Assembly (NCBI RefSeq): GCF_023227765.1
Contig: NZ_JALKBZ010000012.1
Location: 1-64,000, forward strand
DNA length: 64,000 nt
Direction of reading: 5' to 3'
Source: Fuchsiella alkaliacetigena
GTDB taxonomy: Bacteria > Bacillota > Halanaerobiia > Halobacteroidales > Acetohalobiaceae
In this document: one piece after another, positions 34,823 to 42,286 of the stretch
How the letters are laid out: each line of letters opens with the position of its first letter
Position numbering within the stretch: the stretch's first letter is position 1
Notes under the pieces: generated by a model
Told to the model about the DNA's origin: nothing
Databases searched by the model: none
What the model saw: only the letters and a program-made list of their open reading frames with translations
Translations under genes and position numbers: made by a program

Positions 34823-35277
34823 AGTTTTTTAATATTAAGACTTTAGGGGAGAGCTTTAACTATGCTTTAACTGGAATTATCAAGGCCTTAAGCTCGGAAC
34901 AGAACTTGCGAATTCATTTTTTAGCTACAGCTTTGGTATTATTTTTAGCTTGGCGCTTAGAGCTTAGTAGTTTAGAGGTGCTAGTTTTGCTATTGACTAT
35001 TACTTTAGTTATAGTGGCTGAACTGATGAATACTGCTGTGGAGTATGCAGTTGATCTTTATATTGATGAATTTAAAAGGGAGGCTAAATTAGCTAAAGAT
35101 ATTGGAGCAGGAGCAGTGCTAGTAGCTTCTGTGAATGCTGTGGTAGTTGCTTATTTAGTCTTTTTCGATAAGTTAAATGAGTTATTAGTAGTTGATTTAA
35201 ATTTGTTTAAGTATATTTTCTTATCGGGACTACTGTTAGTATTGCTAGCTAAACTTTTTTTAAAATTTTTAGATTAA
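34819..35277 (+). CDS. dgkA: Diacylglycerol/undecaprenol kinase
   Basis: Membrane lipid kinase; Gram-positive homologues phosphorylate undecaprenol. The 152-residue protein has SFNYALTGIIKALSSEQNLRIH, the catalytic ELMNTAVEYAVDL, and KDIGAGAVLVASVNAVVV, with three helices plus a fourth helix at the C-terminus (about 131-149) that short family members lack. ATG overlaps the ybeY stop (ATGA). Confidence 0.93.
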   Translation: MKFFNIKTLGESFNYALTGIIKALSSEQNLRIHFLATALVLFLAWRLELSSLEVLVLLLTITLVIVAELMNTAVEYAVDLYIDEFKREAKLAKDIGAGAVLVASVNAVVVAYLVFFDKLNELLVVDLNLFKYIFLSGLLLVLLAKLFLKFLD

Positions 35278-35322
35278 TCAAGCTTATTTTCGCAGAATTT
35301 AGTTTGATCAGGGGGGGCTGAA

Positions 35323-36609
35323 ATGGATAGTTTGGGACAGATTTTTGAATTAATTGCTTTAGGGCTTTTATTTATTCTTTCAGGATTTTTTTCGGGTTCA
35401 GAAACAGCTTTGATGTCAGTAAATAGAGTTAAAATCAAACATCTGGCCCAGGAGGGTAATAAGAAGGCTGAAACTGTGGATAAATTACTGGATAATCCCG
35501 ATAGACTGTTGACTACTATTTTAGTAGGAAATAATTTGGTAAATGTAGCTGCCTCAGCTATTGCTACTGCTTTAGCTATTGAAATATTTGGTTCTACAGG
35601 AATAGGGATTGCTACCGGTGGAGTTACCTTATTTATTCTTATTTTTGGGGAAATAACGCCTAAGTCTTTTGCTACTCAGAACTCTGAATTAGCTTCTATG
35701 GCTGTGGCTAGATATATAGAGATATTCTCTATGCTCTTAACTCCTTTAATAAAGATTTTGACTTTTATTACTAGCTTCATAATTAGAGCTTTAGGAGGAG
35801 AACCTTATCGTAAGGAACCTTTAGTGACTGAAGAAGAAATCAGGAAGTTTGTAACTGTGGGAGAGAGAGAAGGAGTAATTGAAAGCGACGAAAAGGAAAT
35901 GATTAACAGTATTTTCGACTTTGATGATACTATAGTAAAAGAGATTATGGTACCTAGAATAGATATAGTCTGTGTAGAAATTAATACACCTATTAATGAA
36001 CTGGTAGATATTATTGTAGATAAGGGTTATTCGCGAGTACCAGTTTATAACGAGACTATAGATAACATAGTAGGCATTGTTTATGCTAAAGATCTACTTG
36101 AATTTTTTAATACAGACCAAGCAGTGGATATCAAAAAAATTATGCGGCCAGTTTATTATATTCCAGAAAGTAAAGAAGTGGATACATTATTAACTGAACT
36201 TAGAAAGGAAAAAATTCATATGGCTATTATTCTCGATGAGTATGGAGGGACTGAAGGTTTAGTTACTATTGAAGATCTATTAGAGGAAATTGTAGGTGAT
36301 ATTCAGGATGAATATGATGAAGAGGAAAAACAAGTTAAGACTATTAAAGAGCAGCAAGAAATTATAGTAGATGCTAGAGCAGGAATTGCAGAGGTGAATT
36401 CGGCTTTGAATGTAGATTTGCCAGCAGAAGACTACGATACAATCAGTGGTTTTATTCTTAGCATTTTAGGCTATGTACCTGAGCAAGGAGAGGAAATTAC
36501 TTTTGAAGGTCTAACTTTGATTATTGAGGAGACTATTCAGCGCCGAATTTCTAAAGTAAGAATTATTGATACAGGAACTGAGCAAGCAATTGAGCAGATT
36601 GAAGAGTAG
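35323..36609 (+). CDS. CNNM/CorC-type membrane protein with CBS pair
   Basis: The 428-residue protein has a DUF21/CNNM membrane domain (about 1-190; SGFFSGSETALMSVNRVKI near 20), a CBS pair (about 205-330; VKEIMVPRIDIVC, SRVPVYNETIDNIVGIVYAKDLL, AIILDEYGGTEGLVTIEDLLEE), and a C-terminal CorC_HlyC domain (about 345-428). Homologues export magnesium or affect cobalt resistance; older annotation calls them haemolysin-like. GGGGGG precedes the ATG at 35323. Confidence 0.9.
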   Translation: MDSLGQIFELIALGLLFILSGFFSGSETALMSVNRVKIKHLAQEGNKKAETVDKLLDNPDRLLTTILVGNNLVNVAASAIATALAIEIFGSTGIGIATGGVTLFILIFGEITPKSFATQNSELASMAVARYIEIFSMLLTPLIKILTFITSFIIRALGGEPYRKEPLVTEEEIRKFVTVGEREGVIESDEKEMINSIFDFDDTIVKEIMVPRIDIVCVEINTPINELVDIIVDKGYSRVPVYNETIDNIVGIVYAKDLLEFFNTDQAVDIKKIMRPVYYIPESKEVDTLLTELRKEKIHMAIILDEYGGTEGLVTIEDLLEEIVGDIQDEYDEEEKQVKTIKEQQEIIVDARAGIAEVNSALNVDLPAEDYDTISGFILSILGYVPEQGEEITFEGLTLIIEETIQRRISKVRIIDTGTEQAIEQIEE

Positions 36610-36633
36610 TTTTTTAATTAGGAGGCAGTATTG

Positions 36634-37236
36634 ATGTTAAAGGTGCTGAGGAACTATCTGATTACTGGTTTGATTATTTTATTACCTTTACTGGTGACTA
36701 TCTATATAGTAACTACTGTGTTTACAGCTGTAGATGGCTTTTTAAGACCTATCTTCGAACTTATTATAGGGCGCTCCATTTATGGATTAGGTTTTGTATT
36801 AACTTTAGGTTTTATTATTGGGGTCGGAGCTATTGGTACTAATGTACTAGGCAGAAAGTTGATTAGCTTTGGGGAACAGCTACTAACTAGGATTCCTTTA
36901 ATTAGAAATATATATATAACGGTTCAGCAGATTATTAATGCTCTGTTTAGGAAAAATAAAACGGCTTTTAGAGAAGTGGTGATGGTAGAGTATCCCAAGG
37001 AGGGGCTTTATCAGGTAGGTTTTTTGACTAGTTGTAATGCAGGTGAGGTTCAAACAAAAACCCCTCAACAAGTAGTAAATATTTTTATTCCTACTACTCC
37101 TAATCCTACTTCGGGAATGTTGATTTTAGTTCCTAAGGAGGAGGTTATATATTTAGACATGACTATTGAAGAAGGTTTGAAGTTTATTATTTCTGGGGGA
37201 ACTGTAGCGTCTTCCGATAAGGTTAATATTAGCTAG
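36634..37236 (+). CDS. DUF502 membrane protein
   Basis: The 200-residue protein has two N-terminal helices (about 8-30 and 48-72) and a soluble C-terminal part with PLIRNIYITVQQI, VMVEYPKEGLYQVGF and FIPTTPNPTSGMLILVPKEEV, all typical of DUF502. Its function is unknown; plant homologues interact with receptor kinases. AGGAGGCAG precedes ATG 36634; a TTG one codon upstream is possible. Confidence 0.85.
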   Translation: MLKVLRNYLITGLIILLPLLVTIYIVTTVFTAVDGFLRPIFELIIGRSIYGLGFVLTLGFIIGVGAIGTNVLGRKLISFGEQLLTRIPLIRNIYITVQQIINALFRKNKTAFREVVMVEYPKEGLYQVGFLTSCNAGEVQTKTPQQVVNIFIPTTPNPTSGMLILVPKEEVIYLDMTIEEGLKFIISGGTVASSDKVNIS

Positions 37237-37263
37237 TAATAGTCAGACTGGAGGAAAGATAGA

Positions 37264-37668
37264 ATGGAAAAAGAGTTAGTAAAAGAGTTAATAGCTGTTG
37301 CTAAGGAAGCTCGCCAAGCAGCTTATGCGCCTTATTCAGATTTTGCTGTGGGAGCAGCAGCATTAACCAAGCAGGGAAGTATATACTCTGGTTGTAATAT
37401 TGAGAATGCTGCTTATGGCTTAAGTAACTGTGCTGAGCGGACGGCTATCTTTAAGGCTATTTCTGAGCAGGAAGTTGAAATTGAAGCTGTGGCTGTAGTT
37501 GGGGCTACTGCGGGCCCTTGTATTCCTTGCGGAGCTTGTTTACAGGTTATGGCTGAGTTTAGAGTTGGTAAATTACAGGTGATTATGGCTAACCTAAAAG
37601 GAGATGTGTTAATTAAAGAATTAGCAGAGTTATTAACTACTCCTTTTGCTAAAGAGGATTTAGAGTAG
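37264..37668 (+). CDS. cdd: Cytidine deaminase
   Basis: Deaminates cytidine and deoxycytidine for pyrimidine salvage. The 134-residue homotetrameric type has zinc ligands and catalytic Glu in NCAERTA and PCGACLQV, plus YAPYSDFAVGAAAL. cdd-era is a conserved neighbour pair, and the deoC gene downstream of era adds another nucleoside salvage function. Confidence 0.96.
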   Translation: MEKELVKELIAVAKEARQAAYAPYSDFAVGAAALTKQGSIYSGCNIENAAYGLSNCAERTAIFKAISEQEVEIEAVAVVGATAGPCIPCGACLQVMAEFRVGKLQVIMANLKGDVLIKELAELLTTPFAKEDLE

Positions 37669-37671
37669 GTT

Positions 37672-38151
37672 ATGAATTATCAGATTGAACTATTGACAGA
37701 CTATGAGCAGGAGCTGTTGGATCAATTAGTAGCTTTAGAAACAGAAGCTTTTGGAGTAGGAGCTTTAAATAAATGGCACTTAGTGCCTTTTATTAATCAC
37801 GGTCGAGTATTTGTGCTTTATAATCAAAAGGAGCCAATAGGCCTTTTGGAGTTATTAAGAGACTTTAGCAGTCCCGAATTAGCCTATATATTTGGCTTTT
37901 CTATTAAGTCAGAGTATAAGGGACAAGGCCTAGGTACTAAACTGTTGGATTATACTCTTAATTGGCTGGTTCAGCAGGATTTCAAAAGAGTGGAATTAAC
38001 TGTAGCTCCCGATAATAAAGTAGCTTATCATCTTTATAAGGATAAGTTTGGCTTTGCAGAGGAAGAGTATCGTTCAGCCGAATACGGTAGAAATGAACCT
38101 AGATTAGTAATGAGTTTAGAACTATCAACAGATGGATGGAGTGAAAAATAA
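37672..38151 (+). CDS. GNAT-family N-acetyltransferase
   Basis: The 159-residue protein has the acetyl-CoA loop YKGQGLGTKLLDYTLNWL and the ending VAPDNKVAYHLYKDKFGFAEEE. The substrate cannot be read from the sequence. It starts 3 bases after cdd and overlaps era by one base, so it is co-translated with them; it is not part of the most conserved order and may be a later insertion. Confidence 0.85.
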   Translation: MNYQIELLTDYEQELLDQLVALETEAFGVGALNKWHLVPFINHGRVFVLYNQKEPIGLLELLRDFSSPELAYIFGFSIKSEYKGQGLGTKLLDYTLNWLVQQDFKRVELTVAPDNKVAYHLYKDKFGFAEEEYRSAEYGRNEPRLVMSLELSTDGWSEK

Positions 38152-39059
38152 TGGAGTTAGAACAAAAAGATGATTTTAAGTCTGGTTTTATAACTGTAAT
38201 AGGTAGACCTAATGTAGGTAAGTCTACTTTAATTAATAGATTAATTGGTCAGAAGATAGTAATTACTACTCCTAAACCGCAGACTACTCGTAATAAAATT
38301 CAATGTATCTTAACTAGAGATGATGCTCAACTGATTTTTATTGATACGCCCGGGATTCATACTCCGGAAGATAATATGGGGGAGTATTTAGTTGAGGTAG
38401 CCTATCGTTCTTTAAATAAGATTGATTTGGTACTGTTTTTAGTCGATGTTAAGCAGGGGATTAGAACTTTAGATAAGAAAATAAATCAACATTTAACGGG
38501 TTTAGATACTCCGGTGATTATGGTTTTAAATAAGATAGATAGCATTTCCAAAGCTAAATTAGCTACTATAATAGAAAAGGGAGAGCAGTTAGGTAATTAT
38601 GCTGATTTAATTCCTATTTCTGCCAAGACAGGTCATAATGTTGAGCAGTTGACAGAGAGAATGGTGGAACTACTACCGGAAGGGCCGATGTATTATCCCG
38701 AGGATATGATAACCGATCAAATTGAACAGTTTATCATTACTGAAATAGTTAGAGAAAAGATTATGTATCTAACTAGAGAAGAGATTCCTTATGCAGTGGC
38801 TGTGGAGATTATACAGATGGAGGAGCGTAAAAATGGTGAGTTAATTTATGTTAGTGCTAATATATATGTAGAGCGCAATTCACAAAAAGGGATTATTATC
38901 GGCAAAAATGGTAAAATGCTTAAAGAAGTAGGCAAGAGAGCTCGTCATGATATAGAAAAAGTTTTGGGAACACAGGTTTATTTGGATTTATGGGTTAAAG
39001 TTAAAAAAGATTGGCGCGATAAGGATGAGGCCTTGAAAATGTTAGGTTATCGAGGTTAA
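38151..39059 (+). CDS. era: GTPase Era
   Basis: GTPase that assists 30S subunit assembly by binding the 16S rRNA 3' end. The 302-residue protein has GRPNVGKSTLINRLIG (G1), PQTTR (G2), DTPGIHTP (G3), NKID (G4), SAKTGHN (G5), and a C-terminal KH domain with IIIGKNGKMLKEVG. It sits downstream of cdd as in most Firmicutes. Confidence 0.97.
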   Translation: MELEQKDDFKSGFITVIGRPNVGKSTLINRLIGQKIVITTPKPQTTRNKIQCILTRDDAQLIFIDTPGIHTPEDNMGEYLVEVAYRSLNKIDLVLFLVDVKQGIRTLDKKINQHLTGLDTPVIMVLNKIDSISKAKLATIIEKGEQLGNYADLIPISAKTGHNVEQLTERMVELLPEGPMYYPEDMITDQIEQFIITEIVREKIMYLTREEIPYAVAVEIIQMEERKNGELIYVSANIYVERNSQKGIIIGKNGKMLKEVGKRARHDIEKVLGTQVYLDLWVKVKKDWRDKDEALKMLGYRG

Positions 39060-39100
39060 TTTATTAATAAATTAAATGATCAGTGGGGGAGTTGATAATT

Positions 39101-39805
39101 ATGGCGATTAAACCTAAAGATATGGCTAAGATGATCGATTATACTATTTTGAAAGCAGATGCTACAGTAGCAGAGGTGAAAAAGAAGTGTGAAGAAGCAG
39201 AGGAATATAAGTTTGCTTCTGTCTGTGTTAGTCCTGCTTTTGTACCCCTGGCAGCTAAACTTTTAGAGGAAAGTTCAGTTAAGGTTTGTACAGTGATTAG
39301 TTTTCCTTTAGGAGCTGCTACTCCAGAGGTTAAAGCTTTTGAGACTAAAAATGCTCTTCGAAATGGAGCGCAAGAGGTTGATATGGTAATTAATGTAGGA
39401 GCTGTTAAATCAGGTGAACTGGACATAGTTCGCGATGAAATAAAGGCGGTAGTAGATGCTACTAAGATAGCCGGAGTGACTAAGGATGTAATAACTAAGG
39501 TGATTTTAGAAACTTATTATTTAACTGATCAGCAAAAAGTGGAAGTTAGTAAGATAGCTAAAGAAGTAGGAGCTGATTTCATTAAAACTTCTACAGGCTT
39601 TGCTCCCGAGGGAGCTACTGTGGAAGATGTGAGTTTAATTCGGAAAACTGTAGGTCGAGGTATTGGAGTTAAGGCTAGTGGGGGTATTAGAAATTTTGAT
39701 GAGGCTTTGGATATGTTAGATGCTGGGGCTAATAGAATTGGAGCTAGTAGCGGAATTGATATTGTAACTGGAAAAAGAAGAGTAGAAGCTGAGGAAGAAG
39801 AGTAA
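39101..39805 (+). CDS. deoC: Deoxyribose-phosphate aldolase
   Basis: Splits deoxyribose-5-phosphate to acetaldehyde and glyceraldehyde-3-phosphate. The 234-residue class I aldolase has MIDYTILKADAT, EVDMVINVGAVKSG, DVITKVILETYYL, FIKTSTGFAPEGAT and GIGVKASGGIR, including the Schiff-base lysine. Position 39101 is chosen because GGGGGAG lies about 10 bases upstream; an earlier in-frame start overlaps that site. A cdd/deoC neighbourhood suggests deoxynucleoside catabolism. Confidence 0.95.
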   Translation: MAIKPKDMAKMIDYTILKADATVAEVKKKCEEAEEYKFASVCVSPAFVPLAAKLLEESSVKVCTVISFPLGAATPEVKAFETKNALRNGAQEVDMVINVGAVKSGELDIVRDEIKAVVDATKIAGVTKDVITKVILETYYLTDQQKVEVSKIAKEVGADFIKTSTGFAPEGATVEDVSLIRKTVGRGIGVKASGGIRNFDEALDMLDAGANRIGASSGIDIVTGKRRVEAEEEE

Positions 39806-39841
39806 TATCTATTAAATGCATGAGTTTGAAAACTAAATAAA

Positions 39842-39885
39842 GGAGGGACTATTTTCAAGTTCCCTCCGCTGTTCTTTGATTTTTT
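39842..39885. terminator. Hairpin between convergent deoC and the SH3 gene
   Basis: The arms GGAGGGA (39842-39848) and TCCCTCC (39861-39867) enclose a 12-base loop. On the + strand a T-rich tract (TTCTTTGATTTTTT) follows; on the - strand the hairpin lies just beyond the convergent gene. It may serve both directions. Confidence 0.6.
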
Positions 39886-39888
39886 GCT

Positions 39889-40419
39889 TTATTGAACTTT
39901 AATTTCATAGCTGTCAACTTGAGAATATCTAGCTCCTAATCGGGTTTGAAAGTCTTTGATTTCTCCATCTTTAAAGTCTCTAAAGGTAATGTAACCATTA
40001 CCGATTTTTCTGCCACTATTATTATAAGCATTAACTACGAAGGTGATTTGACTATAATCACGTCCTGATTGATTTTTGATCTTCCCTTTAATCTGTGCTG
40101 TACCGTGGAGCGATTTAAGTTCTAAGTTTTCATAACTAAAATCCTCTTTAACTTCTTCTTTAGGCTCTTCAATTGCTTCTGGATCCATAGTAATTGAATC
40201 TTTATGCAACCAACCTTCTACGCTTACTCTGACCCAGTCACCTTGAGTTCTTAAAGCCCTTACTTCTGTTCCTTGTTTTAGTTTAACTATTGTTTCTCCG
40301 TTTGGGCTTGATTTTAATTTACCTTCTTCAGTGCTGATGAAAAGTGCTATTTGAGCTAAAGCAGTAAGGCTGGAAACAAGGATAATAGAGATGGTAACTA
40401 AAACTAGTCTTTTTTTCAT
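39889..40419 (-). CDS. Exported SH3-domain protein with FxLYD-like domain
   Basis: The 176-residue protein has an N-terminal signal/anchor (about 4-24), a bacterial SH3-like domain (about 27-75: EGKLKSSPNGETIVKLKQGTE, GDWVRVSVEGWLHKD), an acidic linker, and a beta-rich C-terminal domain (about 100-176: GTAQIKGKIKNQSGRDYSQ, FRDFKDGEIKDFQTRL) like the FxLYD/DUF3426 fold. An envelope role is likely; no enzyme motif is seen. I start at ATG 40419 because AAGGAAGTGGAG precedes it; the in-frame GTG at 40428 lies inside that site. Confidence 0.7.
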   Translation of the reverse strand: MKKRLVLVTISIILVSSLTALAQIALFISTEEGKLKSSPNGETIVKLKQGTEVRALRTQGDWVRVSVEGWLHKDSITMDPEAIEEPKEEVKEDFSYENLELKSLHGTAQIKGKIKNQSGRDYSQITFVVNAYNNSGRKIGNGYITFRDFKDGEIKDFQTRLGARYSQVDSYEIKVQ

Positions 40420-40616
40420 AAGCTCCACTTCCTTTTGTTAAAATATTTTTTAGCAACATATATAGTAGTCGACCCCTTCATGAAGTTCCAATCATTACTA
40501 TAATTATATATTATTTTTTATAGTTAATAAAGTTTTATTTTAGTTATCTGTTAGGATTTTAATTAGCTTGATAGAAATATCTCGAATTGAGCTTTCATTA
40601 ATAAGCTGCTTTTTAG

Positions 40617-40666
40617 ATATAAATACAGGTAGGTCTTTCTTAAGAAAGACCTACCTGTATTTATAT
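40617..40666. repeat. 50-base perfect palindrome between two minus-strand genes
   Basis: Bases 40617-40641 are the exact reverse complement of 40642-40666 with no unpaired centre; the inner part is AGGTCTTTCTTAAGAAAGACCT. It lies 22 bases beyond the stop of the PHP gene, so a terminator for that gene is the simplest reading, though no strong T-run follows in either direction. Bases 40420-40616 show only AT-rich sequence with no gene. Confidence 0.75.
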
Positions 40667-40688
40667 AGTTATTTTGGATAGTAGATTT

Positions 40689-41438
40689 TTAATAGAGATG
40701 GAGATGCTTGCCAAACAAGAGTAGCACTGCACAAATATTGAAGATATTCTTTTTAAAATAAGCTAACTTAGAAAAGCTACTATTTTGAAATTTATAAAAA
40801 GATATAACTTCTTGTTCAATATGAGCATCGCTGCCAAAAGTAGCAAACTTACCTCTAATTTCACGCACTCTTTTTGCTTTGCGATTTCTACTCCTAGGAA
40901 TAGAGTGGTTATATGTTTCTATGCCATCTACTTGAGCTGTAACTTGATGGATATAATCCTTATTTTGTAAGTAATTTTTTTGAGCTACCCCAGCAATATG
41001 AGGAATTACAATAAAAGAATCATACTTTCTAGCTTCTTTTAAAAAATAAGGATAGGCTGCATTAGTCCTAGCAATTTTATAACTATGTTTAACAGGTTCT
41101 ACACTATTGATATAAAATTTTTCTAAATCTTCAATCTTTTCAAAATAAATTAAAAATTCAAAACCGTCTCTACATCCTACTTCTATGCCAGGAATGATAT
41201 TAAGGCCTGGAGTTGAATATAGTTCCAAACAACTATTAATTGAATTATGATCAGTGATAGATATTAAATGAGGCTTATTTTTTAAAAAACCTTTTAGAAA
41301 ATCAGTGGTAATTAAGCCATCAGTGTCATCAGTATGCAGATGAAAGTCTAAATAAGACCAAGCCTTACTAGGTAAAGAACTTTTGAAAAAAGGTAAGGAT
41401 TTTTTGAATAGAGCCGGAACTTTGCTGTTTTCTAGCAT
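40689..41438 (-). CDS. PHP-domain metal-dependent phosphoesterase-like protein
   Basis: The 249-residue protein has the four PHP metal motifs: FHLHTDDTDG near residue 32, SITDHNS near 61, GIEVGC near 83, and IPHIAG and FGSDAH in the C-terminal half. Family members hydrolyse phosphoesters (nucleotides, histidinol phosphate, 5'-3' DNA ends); the substrate here is not evident. The C-terminal 30 residues are hydrophobic (NIFNICAVLLLFGKHLHLY). AAAGAGGAG precedes the start. It is divergent from the response regulator and shares its intergenic region. Confidence 0.75.
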   Translation of the reverse strand: MLENSKVPALFKKSLPFFKSSLPSKAWSYLDFHLHTDDTDGLITTDFLKGFLKNKPHLISITDHNSINSCLELYSTPGLNIIPGIEVGCRDGFEFLIYFEKIEDLEKFYINSVEPVKHSYKIARTNAAYPYFLKEARKYDSFIVIPHIAGVAQKNYLQNKDYIHQVTAQVDGIETYNHSIPRSRNRKAKRVREIRGKFATFGSDAHIEQEVISFYKFQNSSFSKLAYFKKNIFNICAVLLLFGKHLHLY

Positions 41439-41508
41439 TTTATTCTCCTCTTTTATATATAATCTTTTTTATATTATATCAATAATAAGACTGTTTTACA
41501 AATATTTT

Positions 41509-41542
41509 TCTTAATGATTTCTTAATATCTTTCTGCTATAAT
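41509..41542 (+). promoter_or_regulatory. Promoter and direct-repeat operator of the response regulator gene
   Basis: TCTTAAT at 41509 and TCTTAAT at 41520 are spaced exactly 11 bases apart. TATAAT lies at 41537-41542, so the last repeat starts 17 bases before the -10 box. The same arrangement occurs at 44142-44197. Tandem repeats in 11-base phase in place of a -35 box are typical of PhoB/OmpR-family activators, and the core (CTTAAT, N5, CTTAAT) resembles the complement of the streptococcal CiaR box. Confidence 0.7.
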
Positions 41543-41584
41543 AAGTTCAATTATTAATATTAAGACTTTGAAGGTGGGTTTTTA

Positions 41585-42286
41585 ATGAATGAGAAGCAGA
41601 TTTTAATTGTAGATGATGATGAAAATGTAATTGAAATTTTGAGTCTTTATTTGCAAAAGGAAAATTATGACTTAGTTGTAGCTCGGGATGGCGAAGAAGC
41701 AATTAAAAAGGCGAAAGAGTTTGAAATTGATTTGATTATTCTTGATATTATGATGCCTAAATTAGATGGCTTAGAAGTTTGTAAAAAGTTGCGTAAGAAA
41801 AGTGAGGTGCCGATTATCCTTTTATCGGCGCGCGGAGAAGAGTTTGACCGAGTTTTGGGTTTGGAGATTGGAGCCGATGACTATGTTACTAAACCTTTTA
41901 GTCCTCGCGAAGTAGTAGCTAGAGTAAAAGTGATTTTAAAAAGGGTAAGTAAAGGTGAAGTGGGTTTAGGGGAGGAAAAAAGCTCTTCTGAGTTAATAGA
42001 ATATCCGCAATTGCGAATTAATACTAAAGAACGCAAAGTGGAGGTTCAGGGTGAAGTAGTAAAGCTATCCCCTAAAGAGTATGAACTTTTATTACTTTTG
42101 GCTCAAAATCCTAATCAGGTATTTAAACGGGAGCGTTTATGTGAAAAGGTTTGGGGAATAGACTACTATGGAGATATGAGAACTGTAGATGTTCATGTTA
42201 ACTGGTTACGAGATAAGTTAGAACTAGGCTATATTAGTACTGTTTGGGGAGTAGGTTACAAGTTTGAGGTGCCTCAAAATGATTAA
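41585..42286 (+). CDS. OmpR/PhoB-family response regulator
   Basis: The 233-residue protein has a receiver domain (about 4-118) with acidic pocket VDDDE, phosphoacceptor D54 in LIILDIMMPKLDG, Thr/Ser in ILLSARG and Lys in YVTKPFSPRE. A winged-helix domain follows (about 135-230; LSPKEYELLLLLAQNPNQVF, TVDVHVNWLRDKL, GVGYKF). It overlaps the kinase gene by 8 bases. Its promoter and that of the Spy-like gene carry matching repeats, so autoregulation and control of that gene are likely. Confidence 0.95.
   Translation: MNEKQILIVDDDENVIEILSLYLQKENYDLVVARDGEEAIKKAKEFEIDLIILDIMMPKLDGLEVCKKLRKKSEVPIILLSARGEEFDRVLGLEIGADDYVTKPFSPREVVARVKVILKRVSKGEVGLGEEKSSSELIEYPQLRINTKERKVEVQGEVVKLSPKEYELLLLLAQNPNQVFKRERLCEKVWGIDYYGDMRTVDVHVNWLRDKLELGYISTVWGVGYKFEVPQND

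Noticed and set aside
35323-36609. Haemolysin function for the CBS/CNNM protein
   Set aside because: The name comes from historic annotation; the DUF21-CBS-CorC_HlyC layout points to divalent metal transport.
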